NCBI GenBank assembly: GCA_964502665.1
Contig: CAZCXP010000102.1
Coordinates: 1 to 9,324 of the forward strand
Reading direction: 5' to 3'
Length of the DNA: 9,324 nucleotides
Source of the DNA: SOKG01 sp964502665
GTDB taxonomy: Bacteria; Chloroflexota; Dehalococcoidia; SZUA-161
The translations under genes and the position numbers were made by a program. Shown piece after piece: positions 1 to 6,557 of this stretch (positions within the stretch are counted from its first letter, which is position 1; the number at the start of each line of letters is the position of its first letter). The notes beneath the pieces were generated by a model that saw nothing but the letters and a program-made list of their open reading frames with translations, searched no databases and had not been told where the DNA came from.

Positions 1-276
<276 letters not shown>

Positions 277-277
<1 letters not shown>

Positions 278-313
278 TAGGGAGTCTCGAGGCTTCGGCC
301 TCAAGAGTCCTAG
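277..313 (+). other. Hairpin with UUCG tetraloop directly after 16S
   Basis: A long imperfect hairpin starts at the mature 16S 3' end. GAGGC (289-293) pairs with GCCTC (298-302) across a C(TTCG)G tetraloop, one of the most stable RNA loops. CTAG..GAG on the left and CTC..CTAG-type pairing on the right extend the stem, with two mismatches and one bulge. No T-run follows, so it reads better as a processing stem than as an intrinsic terminator. The stem is seen; the role is inferred. Confidence 0.5.
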
Positions 314-352
314 GTCGGTCGATGGAGCAAAATCCATCGTGAGCTTAAGACC
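313..352 (+). other. Second stem-loop in the 16S trailer
   Basis: CGATGGA (320-326) pairs perfectly with TCCATCG (333-339) around a 6-base GCAAAA loop. An outer GGTC (313-316) / GACC (349-352) pairing closes a larger structure. It probably belongs to the 16S trailer transcript. No poly-T tract follows, so it is not called a terminator. Confidence 0.35.
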
Positions 353-411
353 AACCTTTCCTTCCACTATCCAGAGGTTAAGGTGCTTTCTTTGGTTCGC
401 AAAATAAGCTT

Positions 412-524
412 TGCTTCGTTCGCCCTGAGCCCCTCGATTAACTCGGGACAGGCTTGTCGAAGGGCCGTTCATGGTTCGAGGCCGACAGGTCGGCCGTCCT
501 ACGGCCCAAGCTCACCACGAACGG
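412..524. repeat. Interspersed inverted-repeat elements (two adjacent units)
   Basis: The first unit (about 412-464) runs from a CGCCCTGAG-type end to a CTTGTCGAAGGGC-type end. The second (465-524) has near-perfect terminal inverted repeats, CCGTTCATGGT (465-475) and ACCACGAACGG (514-524), with one G-T wobble, and contains an inner hairpin GGCCGT..ACGGCC (about 491-505). Both resemble short palindromic interspersed repeats common in intergenic regions of environmental bacteria. The short ORFs that can be read here on either strand are repeat sequence, not genes. Confidence 0.6.
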
Positions 525-561
525 CTGGGTAGGTCGCCCGACGTCGGGCGACCTACCCAGC
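524..561. repeat. Perfect 38-bp palindrome
   Basis: Positions 524-542 are the exact reverse complement of 543-561, with centre CGACGTCG and no loop bases. This is exceptional length for a loopless perfect palindrome. It sits between two other repeat units. As DNA it could extrude as a cruciform; as RNA it would form a strong hairpin. It may be a repeat element copied in inverted orientation. It has no T-run on either side. Confidence 0.8.
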
Positions 562-593
562 TGTCATTCCCGCGAAAGCGGGAATCCATCCCC
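561..593. repeat. REP-like palindromic repeat
   Basis: The hairpin ATTCCCGC-GAAA-GCGGGAAT (566-585) is flanked by CTGTC and CCATCCCC. It is a very common short extragenic palindrome type in bacterial genomes. A degenerate relative lies at 8897-8928 in this window. It is the last unit of a compact repeat island between 16S and tRNA-Ile. Confidence 0.7.
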
Positions 594-623
594 CGTGGGC
601 TTAACAGAGGGCTGGTAAGAATG

Positions 624-653
624 TTGATTGGACCGGGGCTCACATGCTATAAT
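624..653 (+). promoter_or_regulatory. Promoter of tRNA-Ile
   Basis: TTGATT (624-629), an 18-base spacer and TATAAT (648-653). The -10 is preceded by TGC, giving an extended -10 (TGnTATAAT). The expected start is near 660, about 35 bases before the tRNA. This suggests the tRNA is transcribed independently of 16S. Confidence 0.65.
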
Positions 654-694
654 CAGCGGCGTACAGCCATAAGAGTTGGTGGTTGGAATGGTTG

Positions 695-770
695 GGGCGG
701 GTAGCTCAGGGGTTAGAGCACTACTCTGATAAAGTAGGGGTCGAAGGTTCAAATCCTTCTCCGCCCACCA
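695..770 (+). tRNA. tRNA-Ile (anticodon GAU)
   Basis: A full cloverleaf of 76 bases with an encoded CCA end (768-770). The acceptor GGGCGGG pairs with TCCGCCC (one G-U). The anticodon stem CTACT/AGTAG encloses the loop CTGATAA with GAT at 728-730. The T arm is GAAGG-TTCAAAT-CCTTC. tRNA-Ile(GAU) is the classical resident of a 16S-23S spacer, but here it lies 417 bases past 16S, has its own promoter, and is not followed by tRNA-Ala or 23S. Confidence 0.97.
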
Positions 771-1091
771 GAAGCAGAACGAAAACCAGGTCGCCTGATT
801 AACACGCAGTCCTACCCAAGGCTATGGCGCTTTGGAGGCTGCGTTGTTGTTTGGTAGGGGCTGCGCGGTGGCAGAGTAGGAAAACGGTCATTCAGTTTCG
901 GCGCTTTGGGCTCATTGCGGAATTGCGGTGGTTGAGCAAGCGCCCTACGGTGAGATCAAGCGCGTGTCCGAAGAGCTCATCAGCAACCAGCCAGACATAG
1001 GCCATCAGATTCATCGTTCCCGCTATTCCGATTACCTCTGCTCTATGAAACAGCAATTATCTCTCCGGTTCAGGTCGAGTTCGGTACGCTG
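771..1091. other. Gene-poor region
   Basis: No gene can be supported with confidence. A GTG-started plus-strand reading frame at 928-1149 (73 codons) begins plausibly (VEQAPYGEIKRVSEELIS) but becomes Ser/Arg-rich and low in protein character. It has no convincing ribosome binding site and overlaps the better minus-strand ORF at 1092-1265. It could be the remnant of a decayed gene. No tRNA, terminator or tandem repeat was found. Confidence 0.4.
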
Positions 1092-1265
1092 TCAGGGTTC
1101 GTTGGTTGAATCCTGCGATGGCGGCACCTTGGGGTCTTGCCTCAGGTAGTCACCCATAAATACAAGCACGCAAAGTGCCGTCAGAGGGCACATCGCGCTA
1201 CAATAACTGCCATACAATTCGGCGATTCTGCCTAGACACTGGGGGGCAGGGATTTGTAGCGCCAT
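1092..1265 (-). CDS. Possible small protein with hydrophobic segment (57 aa)
   Basis: An ATG at 1265 opens a 57-codon frame ending in TGA at 1092. The family is not recognised. The product starts MALQIPAPQCLGRIAELYGS, has cysteines at 10, 22, 26 and 32, a hydrophobic stretch at about residues 24-38, and a polar Pro/Asp/Asn tail, so it could be a small membrane-anchored protein. An in-frame TAG lies 10 codons upstream, so this ATG is the first usable start. The ribosome binding site is poor. In its favour are the promoter-like site at 1394-1422 on the same strand and a protein-like composition. Against it is its shortness; coding status would need conservation evidence. Confidence 0.4.
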   Translation of the reverse strand: MALQIPAPQCLGRIAELYGSYCSAMCPLTALCVLVFMGDYLRQDPKVPPSQDSTNEP

Positions 1266-1357
1266 TTTCTTGCTTTGTAGTTCTGTGCGTTGCTAATCAG
1301 TATCATTGAGACTAACGGACTGCTATTACCCCAAAGATGAACCTAGCGAGACCGACG

Positions 1358-1388
1358 AGTCCGCTTCTTGCCCTGTGGATAGCGGACT
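1358..1388 (-). other. Hairpin in the putative leader of the small ORF
   Basis: AGTCCGCT (1358-1365) and AGCGGACT (1381-1388) form a perfect 8-bp stem with a 15-base loop. On the minus strand it would lie at the very 5' end of the transcript from the promoter-like site at 1394-1422, about 90 bases ahead of the ATG at 1265. It could stabilise the RNA or act as a regulatory leader; nothing in the sequence decides this. Confidence 0.35.
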
Positions 1389-1393
1389 GTTAA

Positions 1394-1422
1394 CTTCTAC
1401 CACTTTTTGCTATGTTTGTCAA
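1394..1422 (-). promoter_or_regulatory. Promoter-like site, minus strand
   Basis: A perfect -35 TTGACA (complement of 1417-1422), a 17-base spacer and TAGAAG (complement of 1394-1399), which matches the window's other TAGAAT -10 boxes except in the last base. It would start transcription near 1387 toward the small ORF at 1092-1265. Confidence 0.4.
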
Positions 1423-1570
1423 GCCCCTTGGAAGTCCGTGAGACAGTCCGCCGGTTTTGTCCTCTATTGGCGCTACATGATGATGAGGAGGACAGCACGA
1501 TCATCGGGACAAGATGAGGGCTAACGTTGGAAATCGGCAGGAAAACGAGCGGCCAGTAGGGTAAGAAAAG

Positions 1571-1644
1571 TCGGGGAGACAGGATTTGAACCTGCGACCC
1601 CTTGCACCCCATGCAAGTGCGCTACCAGGCTGCGCCACTCCCCG
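1571..1644 (-). tRNA. tRNA-Pro (anticodon GGG)
   Basis: A full 74-base cloverleaf without an encoded CCA. Acceptor CGGGGAG/CTCCCCG, D arm GCGC/GCGC, anticodon stem CTTGC/GCAAG around the loop ATGGGGT (anticodon GGG), and T arm GCAGG-TTCAAAT-CCTGT. The discriminator base is A. It lies just downstream of the FAD oxidoreductase on the same strand but has its own promoter. Confidence 0.96.
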
Positions 1645-1655
1645 ACGCTGAACTA

Positions 1656-1684
1656 AATATAAGCATCTCAGCCTTTTTTGTCAA
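1656..1684 (-). promoter_or_regulatory. Promoter of tRNA-Pro(GGG)
   Basis: TTGACA (complement of 1679-1684), a 17-base spacer and TATATT (complement of 1656-1661). The predicted start is near 1649, only about 5 bases before the mature tRNA 5' end. It is a near-consensus sigma-70-type site. Confidence 0.75.
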
Positions 1685-1723
1685 ATACGAGGTCCTGGGT
1701 AGAGGAAGGACTCGGAAGGTAGT

Positions 1724-3112
1724 CTAGCTCACCCTTTTCGCTATCTCTCTGGCGGCCACCACTCCTGAAGCTGCGGCTTGAATCAGGCCCCGGCTGACCC
1801 CGGCTCCATCGCCTATGGCGAACATACTGTTTACCTCGGTCTCCAGGTTCTCGCTGAGCTCAAGGCGAGACGAATAGAACTTGACCTCAACCCCGTAGAG
1901 CAGGGTATGAGGTGAGGCTACCCCTGGGCTCAGCCTATCCATTGCGGTCAGCATCTCGCTAATGCCCTTCAAGAAGCGATAGGGCAGTACGTAGCCGAGG
2001 TCGCCCGGCGTTGCACTCTTCAAGGTGGGTTCAACGGCACCGTCTTCAATGGAGATCCAGGTAGAGCCATGACCCTCATTGAAGTCGCCCCATCTCTGCA
2101 TAATCACTCCACCGCTTATGATGTTTGCCAGGTGGGCAAGATGCCTGCCGTAGGCGATCGGCTCGCGGAAAGGCGGTGAGAAATTGGCACTGACCAGCAG
2201 GGCGAAGTTGGTGTTTGCGGTCTTACGGTGGGCATAGCTATGACCGTTCACCGTTATCACTGAGTCATGGCCCCCGGTGGTCTCCATGGTAACCTCGCCT
2301 GCAGGGCACATGCAAAAGGTTCTGATTCGATCGCCAAAGGTAGGCGAATGGAACTCAAACTTAAACTCATAGAAGATATCCGTTAGCTCCTCGAGCACCG
2401 TGAATGGCAGTTCTACTCTAACCCCAATATCAACGGGATTATTATGAAGGGTTAGCCCAAGGCGCCCCGCCTCTTTGAGCAGCCAGTCAGCCCCTTCTCT
2501 GCCAGGGGCGATGATCACGTAGCGTGACTCTATCTGCTGTCCGTCGTCGGTCTGGATGCCTTTGACTAACCTGTCTTGAACGATGATCGAGGTGGCCGCG
2601 GTATCGGTTTGGCTCTCGATCCTGTTGGCCAGGAATTGGTGCATATCCTTCAGGACCTCGCGGCAGAGCTCTGTACCCATGTGGCGAACCGGGGTGGGAA
2701 TCAACCTCAGACCGGCCAATTCCGCCTTTCGCGCCTGTTGCTCCACATCGGGGCCAACTCCATAGACCTCGTTCGAGGCACCGAACCTGAGGTAGACATC
2801 ATCAACATATTGGATCAGATCGGCTGTCTTCTCAGCCCCCAGATAGCTTTCGAGTTGCCCACCTACTTGGGGAGACAACGTCAACTTGCCATCGCTGAAC
2901 GCCCCGGCACCCCCCCAGCCGCTTACCAGATCGCAGGGGGAGCATGGGGGACAGCTCAGCTCCTTGCCGATAATAGGGCAATGGCGGAGATGGAGTTCCT
3001 TACCTTTTTCCAGGAGTAGGACGCTGAGGTCTGTTGCTTGACTGAGTTCTAACGCGGCGAAAATACCCGCGGGGCCGCTGCCGATGATGATCACATCGTA
3101 TTTGTTTCGCAT
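1724..3112 (-). CDS. FAD-dependent oxidoreductase, COG2509-like
   Basis: A cytosolic flavoprotein of 462 residues. Near the N-terminus, VIIIGSGPAG (residues 7-16) is the dinucleotide-binding loop of a Rossmann fold, with the ribose-binding Glu at 35 (LLLEKG). GWGGAGAFSDGKL (65-77) is, in my recollection, the signature of the uncharacterised COG2509 dehydrogenases, and FAIGDGAG (431-438) is the C-terminal FAD-binding motif. A cysteine cluster precedes the signature (C45, C54, C57, C60). The substrate and electron acceptor of this family are not known to me. The start at 3112 lies about 11 bases past the predicted transcription start and has no clear Shine-Dalgarno, so translation may be nearly leaderless. 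The gene is divergent from the FmdB-type gene; its promoter is at 3130-3158. Confidence 0.88.
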   Translation of the reverse strand: MRNKYDVIIIGSGPAGIFAALELSQATDLSVLLLEKGKELHLRHCPIIGKELSCPPCSPCDLVSGWGGAGAFSDGKLTLSPQVGGQLESYLGAEKTADLIQYVDDVYLRFGASNEVYGVGPDVEQQARKAELAGLRLIPTPVRHMGTELCREVLKDMHQFLANRIESQTDTAATSIIVQDRLVKGIQTDDGQQIESRYVIIAPGREGADWLLKEAGRLGLTLHNNPVDIGVRVELPFTVLEELTDIFYEFKFEFHSPTFGDRIRTFCMCPAGEVTMETTGGHDSVITVNGHSYAHRKTANTNFALLVSANFSPPFREPIAYGRHLAHLANIISGGVIMQRWGDFNEGHGSTWISIEDGAVEPTLKSATPGDLGYVLPYRFLKGISEMLTAMDRLSPGVASPHTLLYGVEVKFYSSRLELSENLETEVNSMFAIGDGAGVSRGLIQAAASGVVAAREIAKRVS

Positions 3113-3129
3113 CGACTTTACCGAGAATG

Positions 3130-3158
3130 ATTCTAAATCGCTATCTGGGCCTTGTCAA
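3130..3158 (-). promoter_or_regulatory. Promoter of the FAD oxidoreductase gene
   Basis: TTGACA (complement of 3153-3158), a 17-base spacer and TAGAAT (complement of 3130-3135). The predicted start near 3123 leaves a leader of about 11 bases before the ATG. Confidence 0.75.
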
Positions 3159-3194
3159 ACTAACTGCTGTTGTTGGTGACACTGGAGAATGAAA

Positions 3195-3224
3195 TTGACT
3201 TGCCGCAGGGCACAGTGATAGAAT
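3195..3224 (+). promoter_or_regulatory. Promoter of the FmdB-type gene
   Basis: TTGACT (3195-3200), an 18-base spacer and TAGAAT (3219-3224). The expected start near 3231 coincides with the Shine-Dalgarno AGGAG (3231-3235), giving a leader of about 12 bases. It lies back-to-back with the promoter at 3130-3158. Confidence 0.55.
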
Positions 3225-3242
3225 TAAATTAGGAGCGGTTAG

Positions 3243-3473
3243 ATGCCTGTCTATGAGTACTGCTGTGCCGGGTGCGGGTCTAAGTTTGAGTTGCTTCGTC
3301 CCATGAGCCAGGTCAACGAGGAAGCACCTTGCCCTCGTTGCAATAATGGGGCCAGGCGGGTACTGTCTAACTTTGCCGCCTTCTCCAAGGGTTCGAGCGG
3401 GACTTCCGCTCCTCTAGGCAATGGCTCCAGTTGCAGCACGTGCTCCGCCAGCGATTGCTCCAGTTGCCACTAG
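3243..3473 (+). CDS. FmdB-family zinc-ribbon protein
   Basis: A 76-residue protein. The opening MPVYEYCCAGCGSKFE is typical of the FmdB/CxxC_CxxC_SSSS family. A zinc knuckle is formed by C8, C11, C30 and C33 (CxxC-18-CxxC). A Ser/Gly-rich linker then leads to a second cysteine group at the C-terminus (C64, C67, C72, C75). FmdB was named as a putative regulator next to formamidase/amidase genes, but most members have no assigned role. The start is set by AGGAG at 3231-3235, seven bases before ATG. Its stop is only 3 bases from the stop of the convergent membrane-protein gene. Confidence 0.88.
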   Translation: MPVYEYCCAGCGSKFELLRPMSQVNEEAPCPRCNNGARRVLSNFAAFSKGSSGTSAPLGNGSSCSTCSASDCSSCH

Positions 3474-3476
3474 GGC

Positions 3477-4214
3477 CTAAGATTCACCTTCCCCGTTTGC
3501 ATGTACCAGCGCCTTCTTGTAGTTCGCCTTACCCCTGAGCTTCAAGATGCCCCAGGCAACCCCGCCAATGATTACTGCTTCCCCGATTGCTGCTGCCGCT
3601 ACGAATAGGGCGGCATCATTGAAGAACCCTTGGGGGAACAGCAAAAGCAGTTTGTCTCCTGGGGAGAGCTGCCACAGCTCGTTTCTGAAGCTCACCAGGT
3701 GAAACAGCAAGAAGAGGCTGTCGAAGTCAATGACTGCCCAGAGTCCGAGGACGGCGAGCAGAGCGATGGTAGCCCCACCTCCCCAGATCGAGCGCCTTGC
3801 CAGATCCCGCCAGAAAGCGCGTCGTCGCAAGGCGAAGTTGATCAGTACGTAGACAGCAATGTATGACAGAGAGGCCAGTTGGAGGCAATGGGCCAGTTGT
3901 ATCAGCCCCTTGACATCCTTCAGATGTGCCACCTCACGCTGGTTGAAGAGCTCTATATCAAGGAGTTCCTCGTCTGAGTTGAAGTAGGTGACCATCTGGT
4001 CGGCGACACTCAGCAGCTCCTCGTTATCGAGCCCTGTTGCTGCACTCACCTCGTATTTGTTGAATCCATACTCATAGAGGCGGATGTCGTTGGCAGCAAA
4101 CCTCAGGTCGGTGGTGAGAAGCAATAATGGGATGCAGATGATGAATAGAGTGCTTGTTATCGCTTTCAGTGCCTTCACCGAATTCCTCTTGCCAAGGGTA
4201 TGGTAGTCGAGCAT
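3477..4214 (-). CDS. DUF1461 / TIGR01906-type integral membrane protein
   Basis: About 245 residues with four predicted membrane helices (roughly residues 19-36, 106-128, 147-166 and 203-226, counted from the first Met). A large extracytoplasmic loop between helices 1 and 2 carries FNQREVAHLKDVK (91-103), the motif I associate with DUF1461. A later FHLVSFRNELW and LLFPQGFF also fit. The function of the family is unknown. Two consecutive ATGs (4217, 4214) are possible; AAGG ending at 4221 is 3 bases from the first and 6 from the second, which favours the second. The gene is divergent from the 4Fe-4S gene and convergent with the FmdB-type gene, with no room for a terminator between. Confidence 0.8.
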   Translation of the reverse strand: MLDYHTLGKRNSVKALKAITSTLFIICIPLLLLTTDLRFAANDIRLYEYGFNKYEVSAATGLDNEELLSVADQMVTYFNSDEELLDIELFNQREVAHLKDVKGLIQLAHCLQLASLSYIAVYVLINFALRRRAFWRDLARRSIWGGGATIALLAVLGLWAVIDFDSLFLLFHLVSFRNELWQLSPGDKLLLLFPQGFFNDAALFVAAAAIGEAVIIGGVAWGILKLRGKANYKKALVHANGEGES

Positions 4215-4222
4215 CATTTACC

Positions 4223-4251
4223 TTGTCAAGGCAAAAGGCGCGCTATATAAT
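4223..4251 (+). promoter_or_regulatory. Promoter of the 4Fe-4S protein/mazG operon
   Basis: TTGTCA (4223-4228), a 17-base spacer and a perfect TATAAT (4246-4251). The predicted start is near 4258. The ATG at 4250 lies inside the -10 box and therefore cannot be the start codon of this transcript. The -35 lies in CCTTG-T-CAAGG (4221-4231), a small inverted repeat shared with the leader of the divergent gene. Confidence 0.75.
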
Positions 4252-4255
4252 GGCC

Positions 4256-4262
4256 AGGGAGG
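4256..4262 (+). promoter_or_regulatory. Ribosome binding site that sets the GTG start at 4271
   Basis: AGGGAGG lies 8 bases before GTG at 4271 and is complementary to the 16S tail at 269-275. Together with the promoter at 4223-4251 it decides for GTG over the upstream in-frame ATGs at 4154 and 4250. Confidence 0.7.
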
Positions 4263-4270
4263 CGGAGAGC

Positions 4271-5326
4271 GTGAGTAAGAACGACGCGTATGCCGTGCTG
4301 GCAGGGAAGCATGGCTATCAGGACTCGGCTCGTTATCGGCGTATTCTGGAATACTTGATGACCCCAGAGCAGGCTGAGCTTGTTGCCCTTATGCCCATGA
4401 AATATGAGGAGTTGGCGAACAGGCGCGGCACGGATGTGGCAGCAGTGAAAAGGGAGCTTGAAGCTTTGTATGGAAAAGGTGTGGTCTTCGCCAGAACCCC
4501 GGAGAACCTGGAGGAAGCTACCTTTGCTCTTGCTGTTGTCCAGCTTCACGACATAACTATGTGCTCTTTCGACGTTGACCTAGTCCGCGATCGGAAGCTG
4601 TTCGAGCTGTGGGACGATTTCTGTGTGCAGGAATGGGACCCCGACCAGGTTAATAGTTGGGATAGAGGGAATCAGCCGCAGGGGAGGATTGTCCCTGCCT
4701 ACAAAGCGATCCTCAGCAGTGCTGAGATACTGCCCTGGGAGGACATGAGGGAGATAATAAGATCGGCTCGCACAATAGCTGTTACCTACTGTACCTGCCG
4801 CAGGCGAAAGGAGGCGGTGGGCAAGAAGTGCCGCAGTTCCCACGCCATGGTCGATATCCAGTTCAATCTGAGTGCTGAGTATCTGATAAGCCGAAACGCG
4901 GGCAAGAGACTTTCTGCCGACGAGGCTTTGGCCTTGATAGACCAGTGTGAGGAGCTCGGACTGATTCACACCTGCGAGAACTCGACGCGCATGAGACCCC
5001 GCTGGGGGATGTGCAACTGCTGTACCGATTGCTGCATGATCTATGAGCCGCTGAACAGGTTTGGGGTGCCGGTAACCAAATGTGTTGCTAAGAGCAGGTA
5101 CGAGGCCGGGGTCGATCAAGACCTTTGTACCGGGTGCCAGGACTGCACGGATTGGTGCCCGTTCGATGCTATCGAAATGCTGAAGCCGGAAGGCTCAAAG
5201 AAATACAGGGCTTCTGTTGATCCCGCGAAGTGCATGGGGTGCGGAATTTGCGTGCTCAAGTGTGAGCCTCAGGCGTTGAGCCTGCAACTGGTGAGGCCTG
5301 CGGAACACATTCCACAAGCACAATAG
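4271..5326 (+). CDS. Cysteine-rich 4Fe-4S binding protein
   Basis: A protein of 351 residues from the GTG at 4271. The N-terminal part (about 15-75) looks like a winged-helix or similar small helical domain. A central cysteine region follows: CTC at 174-176, C187, C226 and 235 nearby, CNCCTDCC at 248-255 and C271, enough for an additional metal site. The C-terminus is a two-cluster bacterial ferredoxin domain, with Cys 286/289/292/296 (followed by Pro) and 321/324/327/331. The product is thus probably a cytosolic electron carrier or redox sensor; its partner is unknown. I recall similar unnamed 4Fe-4S proteins in anaerobes. It heads an operon with mazG, whose ATG comes 19 bases after this stop. 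Confidence 0.85.
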   Translation: MSKNDAYAVLAGKHGYQDSARYRRILEYLMTPEQAELVALMPMKYEELANRRGTDVAAVKRELEALYGKGVVFARTPENLEEATFALAVVQLHDITMCSFDVDLVRDRKLFELWDDFCVQEWDPDQVNSWDRGNQPQGRIVPAYKAILSSAEILPWEDMREIIRSARTIAVTYCTCRRRKEAVGKKCRSSHAMVDIQFNLSAEYLISRNAGKRLSADEALALIDQCEELGLIHTCENSTRMRPRWGMCNCCTDCCMIYEPLNRFGVPVTKCVAKSRYEAGVDQDLCTGCQDCTDWCPFDAIEMLKPEGSKKYRASVDPAKCMGCGICVLKCEPQALSLQLVRPAEHIPQAQ

Positions 5327-5345
5327 TCACTGGCAGGGAGAGTCT

Positions 5346-6122
5346 ATGGAACAAGACCTTGGCAGCTTCGACAACCTCGAGCATATCGTCGCCAGGCTGA
5401 GGGCACCTGATGGATGCCCCTGGGATCGAAAGCAGACCCATGCCTCGATCAAGCCCTACCTGATCGAGGAGGCCTATGAGGTGCTACAGGTTCTGGATGA
5501 TGGGAACAGCGAGAAGCTCTGCGAGGAGCTGGGCGATCTGCTTCTGCAGATTCTGCTGCATGCACAGATAGCCAGCGAGGCCGGGGAATTCCAGATGACA
5601 GACGTGGTTCGTGGTATTGCCACCAAGCTCATCCGCCGCCATCCCCACGTTTTCGGCGAGGCTAATGCGGGTGATGCCGAGGAGGTGGCGCTGGAATGGG
5701 AGACGCTGAAGCAAGACGAACGGGGGCCGGGCGATTCCCTGCTTTCCAGCGTGCCCAAAGGAATGCCAGCGCTGAGCTACAGCCATTCGATTCAGCGCAG
5801 AGCCGCTGGGGTTGGCTTCGATTGGAAGGAACCTGGGGGCATAGTGGAGAAGCTGGCCGAGGAGGTAGAAGAGCTGGAGCAAGCCAGCACATTGCAGCAG
5901 AAGATCCATGAGTTTGGAGACATCCTGTTCGCACTGGTCAATATCGCCCGCTGGCAGGGGGTGGACCTTGAGGAAGCATTGCGCCTTGCCAACGAACGGT
6001 TCTGCCGGCGCTTCCGCTATATGGAGAAGAATTCCCGCGAGCAAGGAATTGCCCTGCGCGACCTCTCCTTCGATGAGCTAAACGCCCTCTGGGATGAGGC
6101 CAAGGAGAAGACTGAAGGCTGA
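5346..6122 (+). CDS. mazG: Nucleoside triphosphate pyrophosphohydrolase MazG
   Basis: A 258-residue house-cleaning enzyme that hydrolyses NTPs to NMP and pyrophosphate; the E. coli enzyme is similar in length (263). It has the tandem two-domain form. The first domain has LRAPDGCPWDRKQTH (18-32) and the metal-binding EExxE...ExxD set at E41, E42, E45, E61 and D64. The second has EEVEELE (172-178) with E189 and D192, followed by the conserved GVDLEEALRLANERFCRRF region (205-223). Domain two is the active one in E. coli MazG; both look intact here. The start is fixed by AGGGAG at 5335-5340, five bases before ATG. It is co-transcribed with the 4Fe-4S gene. No clear terminator separates it from the convergent gene 37 bases downstream. 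Confidence 0.95.
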   Translation: MEQDLGSFDNLEHIVARLRAPDGCPWDRKQTHASIKPYLIEEAYEVLQVLDDGNSEKLCEELGDLLLQILLHAQIASEAGEFQMTDVVRGIATKLIRRHPHVFGEANAGDAEEVALEWETLKQDERGPGDSLLSSVPKGMPALSYSHSIQRRAAGVGFDWKEPGGIVEKLAEEVEELEQASTLQQKIHEFGDILFALVNIARWQGVDLEEALRLANERFCRRFRYMEKNSREQGIALRDLSFDELNALWDEAKEKTEG

Positions 6123-6159
6123 GTTTGAACCTCTGGGCTCAGCGTCCTGGTTGCCCCGC

Positions 6160-6471
6160 TTACACGCCTTCAGCTATGGAACGGGGAGTGGTTGCGAAGA
6201 CAGATACTTTGCTCGGAGAGTTCAACAGCGCCTCCATCCTCTCCACAATTTCCGATCGCTGTGGGTCTTTCTCCCAGGCTTTCCAGTCACGCAGATTTTC
6301 CCAGGTGCTGATCACCAGATGGGTGCCTGGGCGATCGACAGAGAACAGCGTTTCCCCGGATACGTAGCCTGGCTGGTGGATGGCCTTTGCCCTCAAGTCC
6401 TTCAGCAACTCTGCCAGCTCTCCCTGATTATCGGGGCTCACAGACCGTTCGATGATCACTCTTACAGTCAT
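6160..6471 (-). CDS. Antibiotic biosynthesis monooxygenase (ABM) fold protein
   Basis: About 103 residues, the normal size of a single dimeric alpha-beta-barrel ABM domain. A first strand (TVRVIIERSV) is followed by a helix, then QPGYVSGETLF (34-44), THLVISTWENLRDWKAWEKD (51-70) and a C-terminal strand SKVSVFA. These are the usual ABM landmarks. The family contains quinol monooxygenases, heme-degrading enzymes and proteins without known substrate, so no reaction is assigned. Two adjacent ATGs (6474, 6471) exist; GGAGG (complement of 6477-6481) is 2 bases from the first and 5 from the second, which favours 6471. The gene is convergent with mazG. Confidence 0.85.
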   Translation of the reverse strand: MTVRVIIERSVSPDNQGELAELLKDLRAKAIHQPGYVSGETLFSVDRPGTHLVISTWENLRDWKAWEKDPQRSEIVERMEALLNSPSKVSVFATTPRSIAEGV

Positions 6472-6557
6472 CATGCCCTCCCTTATCCTATAGTCTGTGA
6501 AAAGGTTGCTTTCTCGAGTATACCTTCATTCATTGCCAGTAGCCAGGTAAATCAGGG

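Noticed and set aside
471..752. Short reading frames between 16S and the end of tRNA-Ile
   Set aside because: They consist of palindromic repeats and tRNA sequence read as protein.
1345..1390. Hammerhead-like motif (GACGAGTCC)
   Set aside because: The CTGANGA core and the GAAA of a hammerhead ribozyme are missing; only a plain hairpin remains.
2576..3019. 147-codon plus-strand frame opposite the FAD gene
   Set aside because: It is antisense to well-defined FAD-binding motifs and has no recognisable domain or ribosome binding site.
4154..4270. N-terminal extension of the 4Fe-4S protein from the ATG at 4154 or 4250
   Set aside because: 4154 overlaps the divergent membrane-protein gene, 4250 lies inside the TATAAT box; GTG at 4271 has AGGGAGG at the right distance.
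6118..6143. Terminator between mazG and the ABM gene
   Set aside because: GCTGAG/CTCAGC is only 6 bp with a 14-base loop and no T-run on either side.
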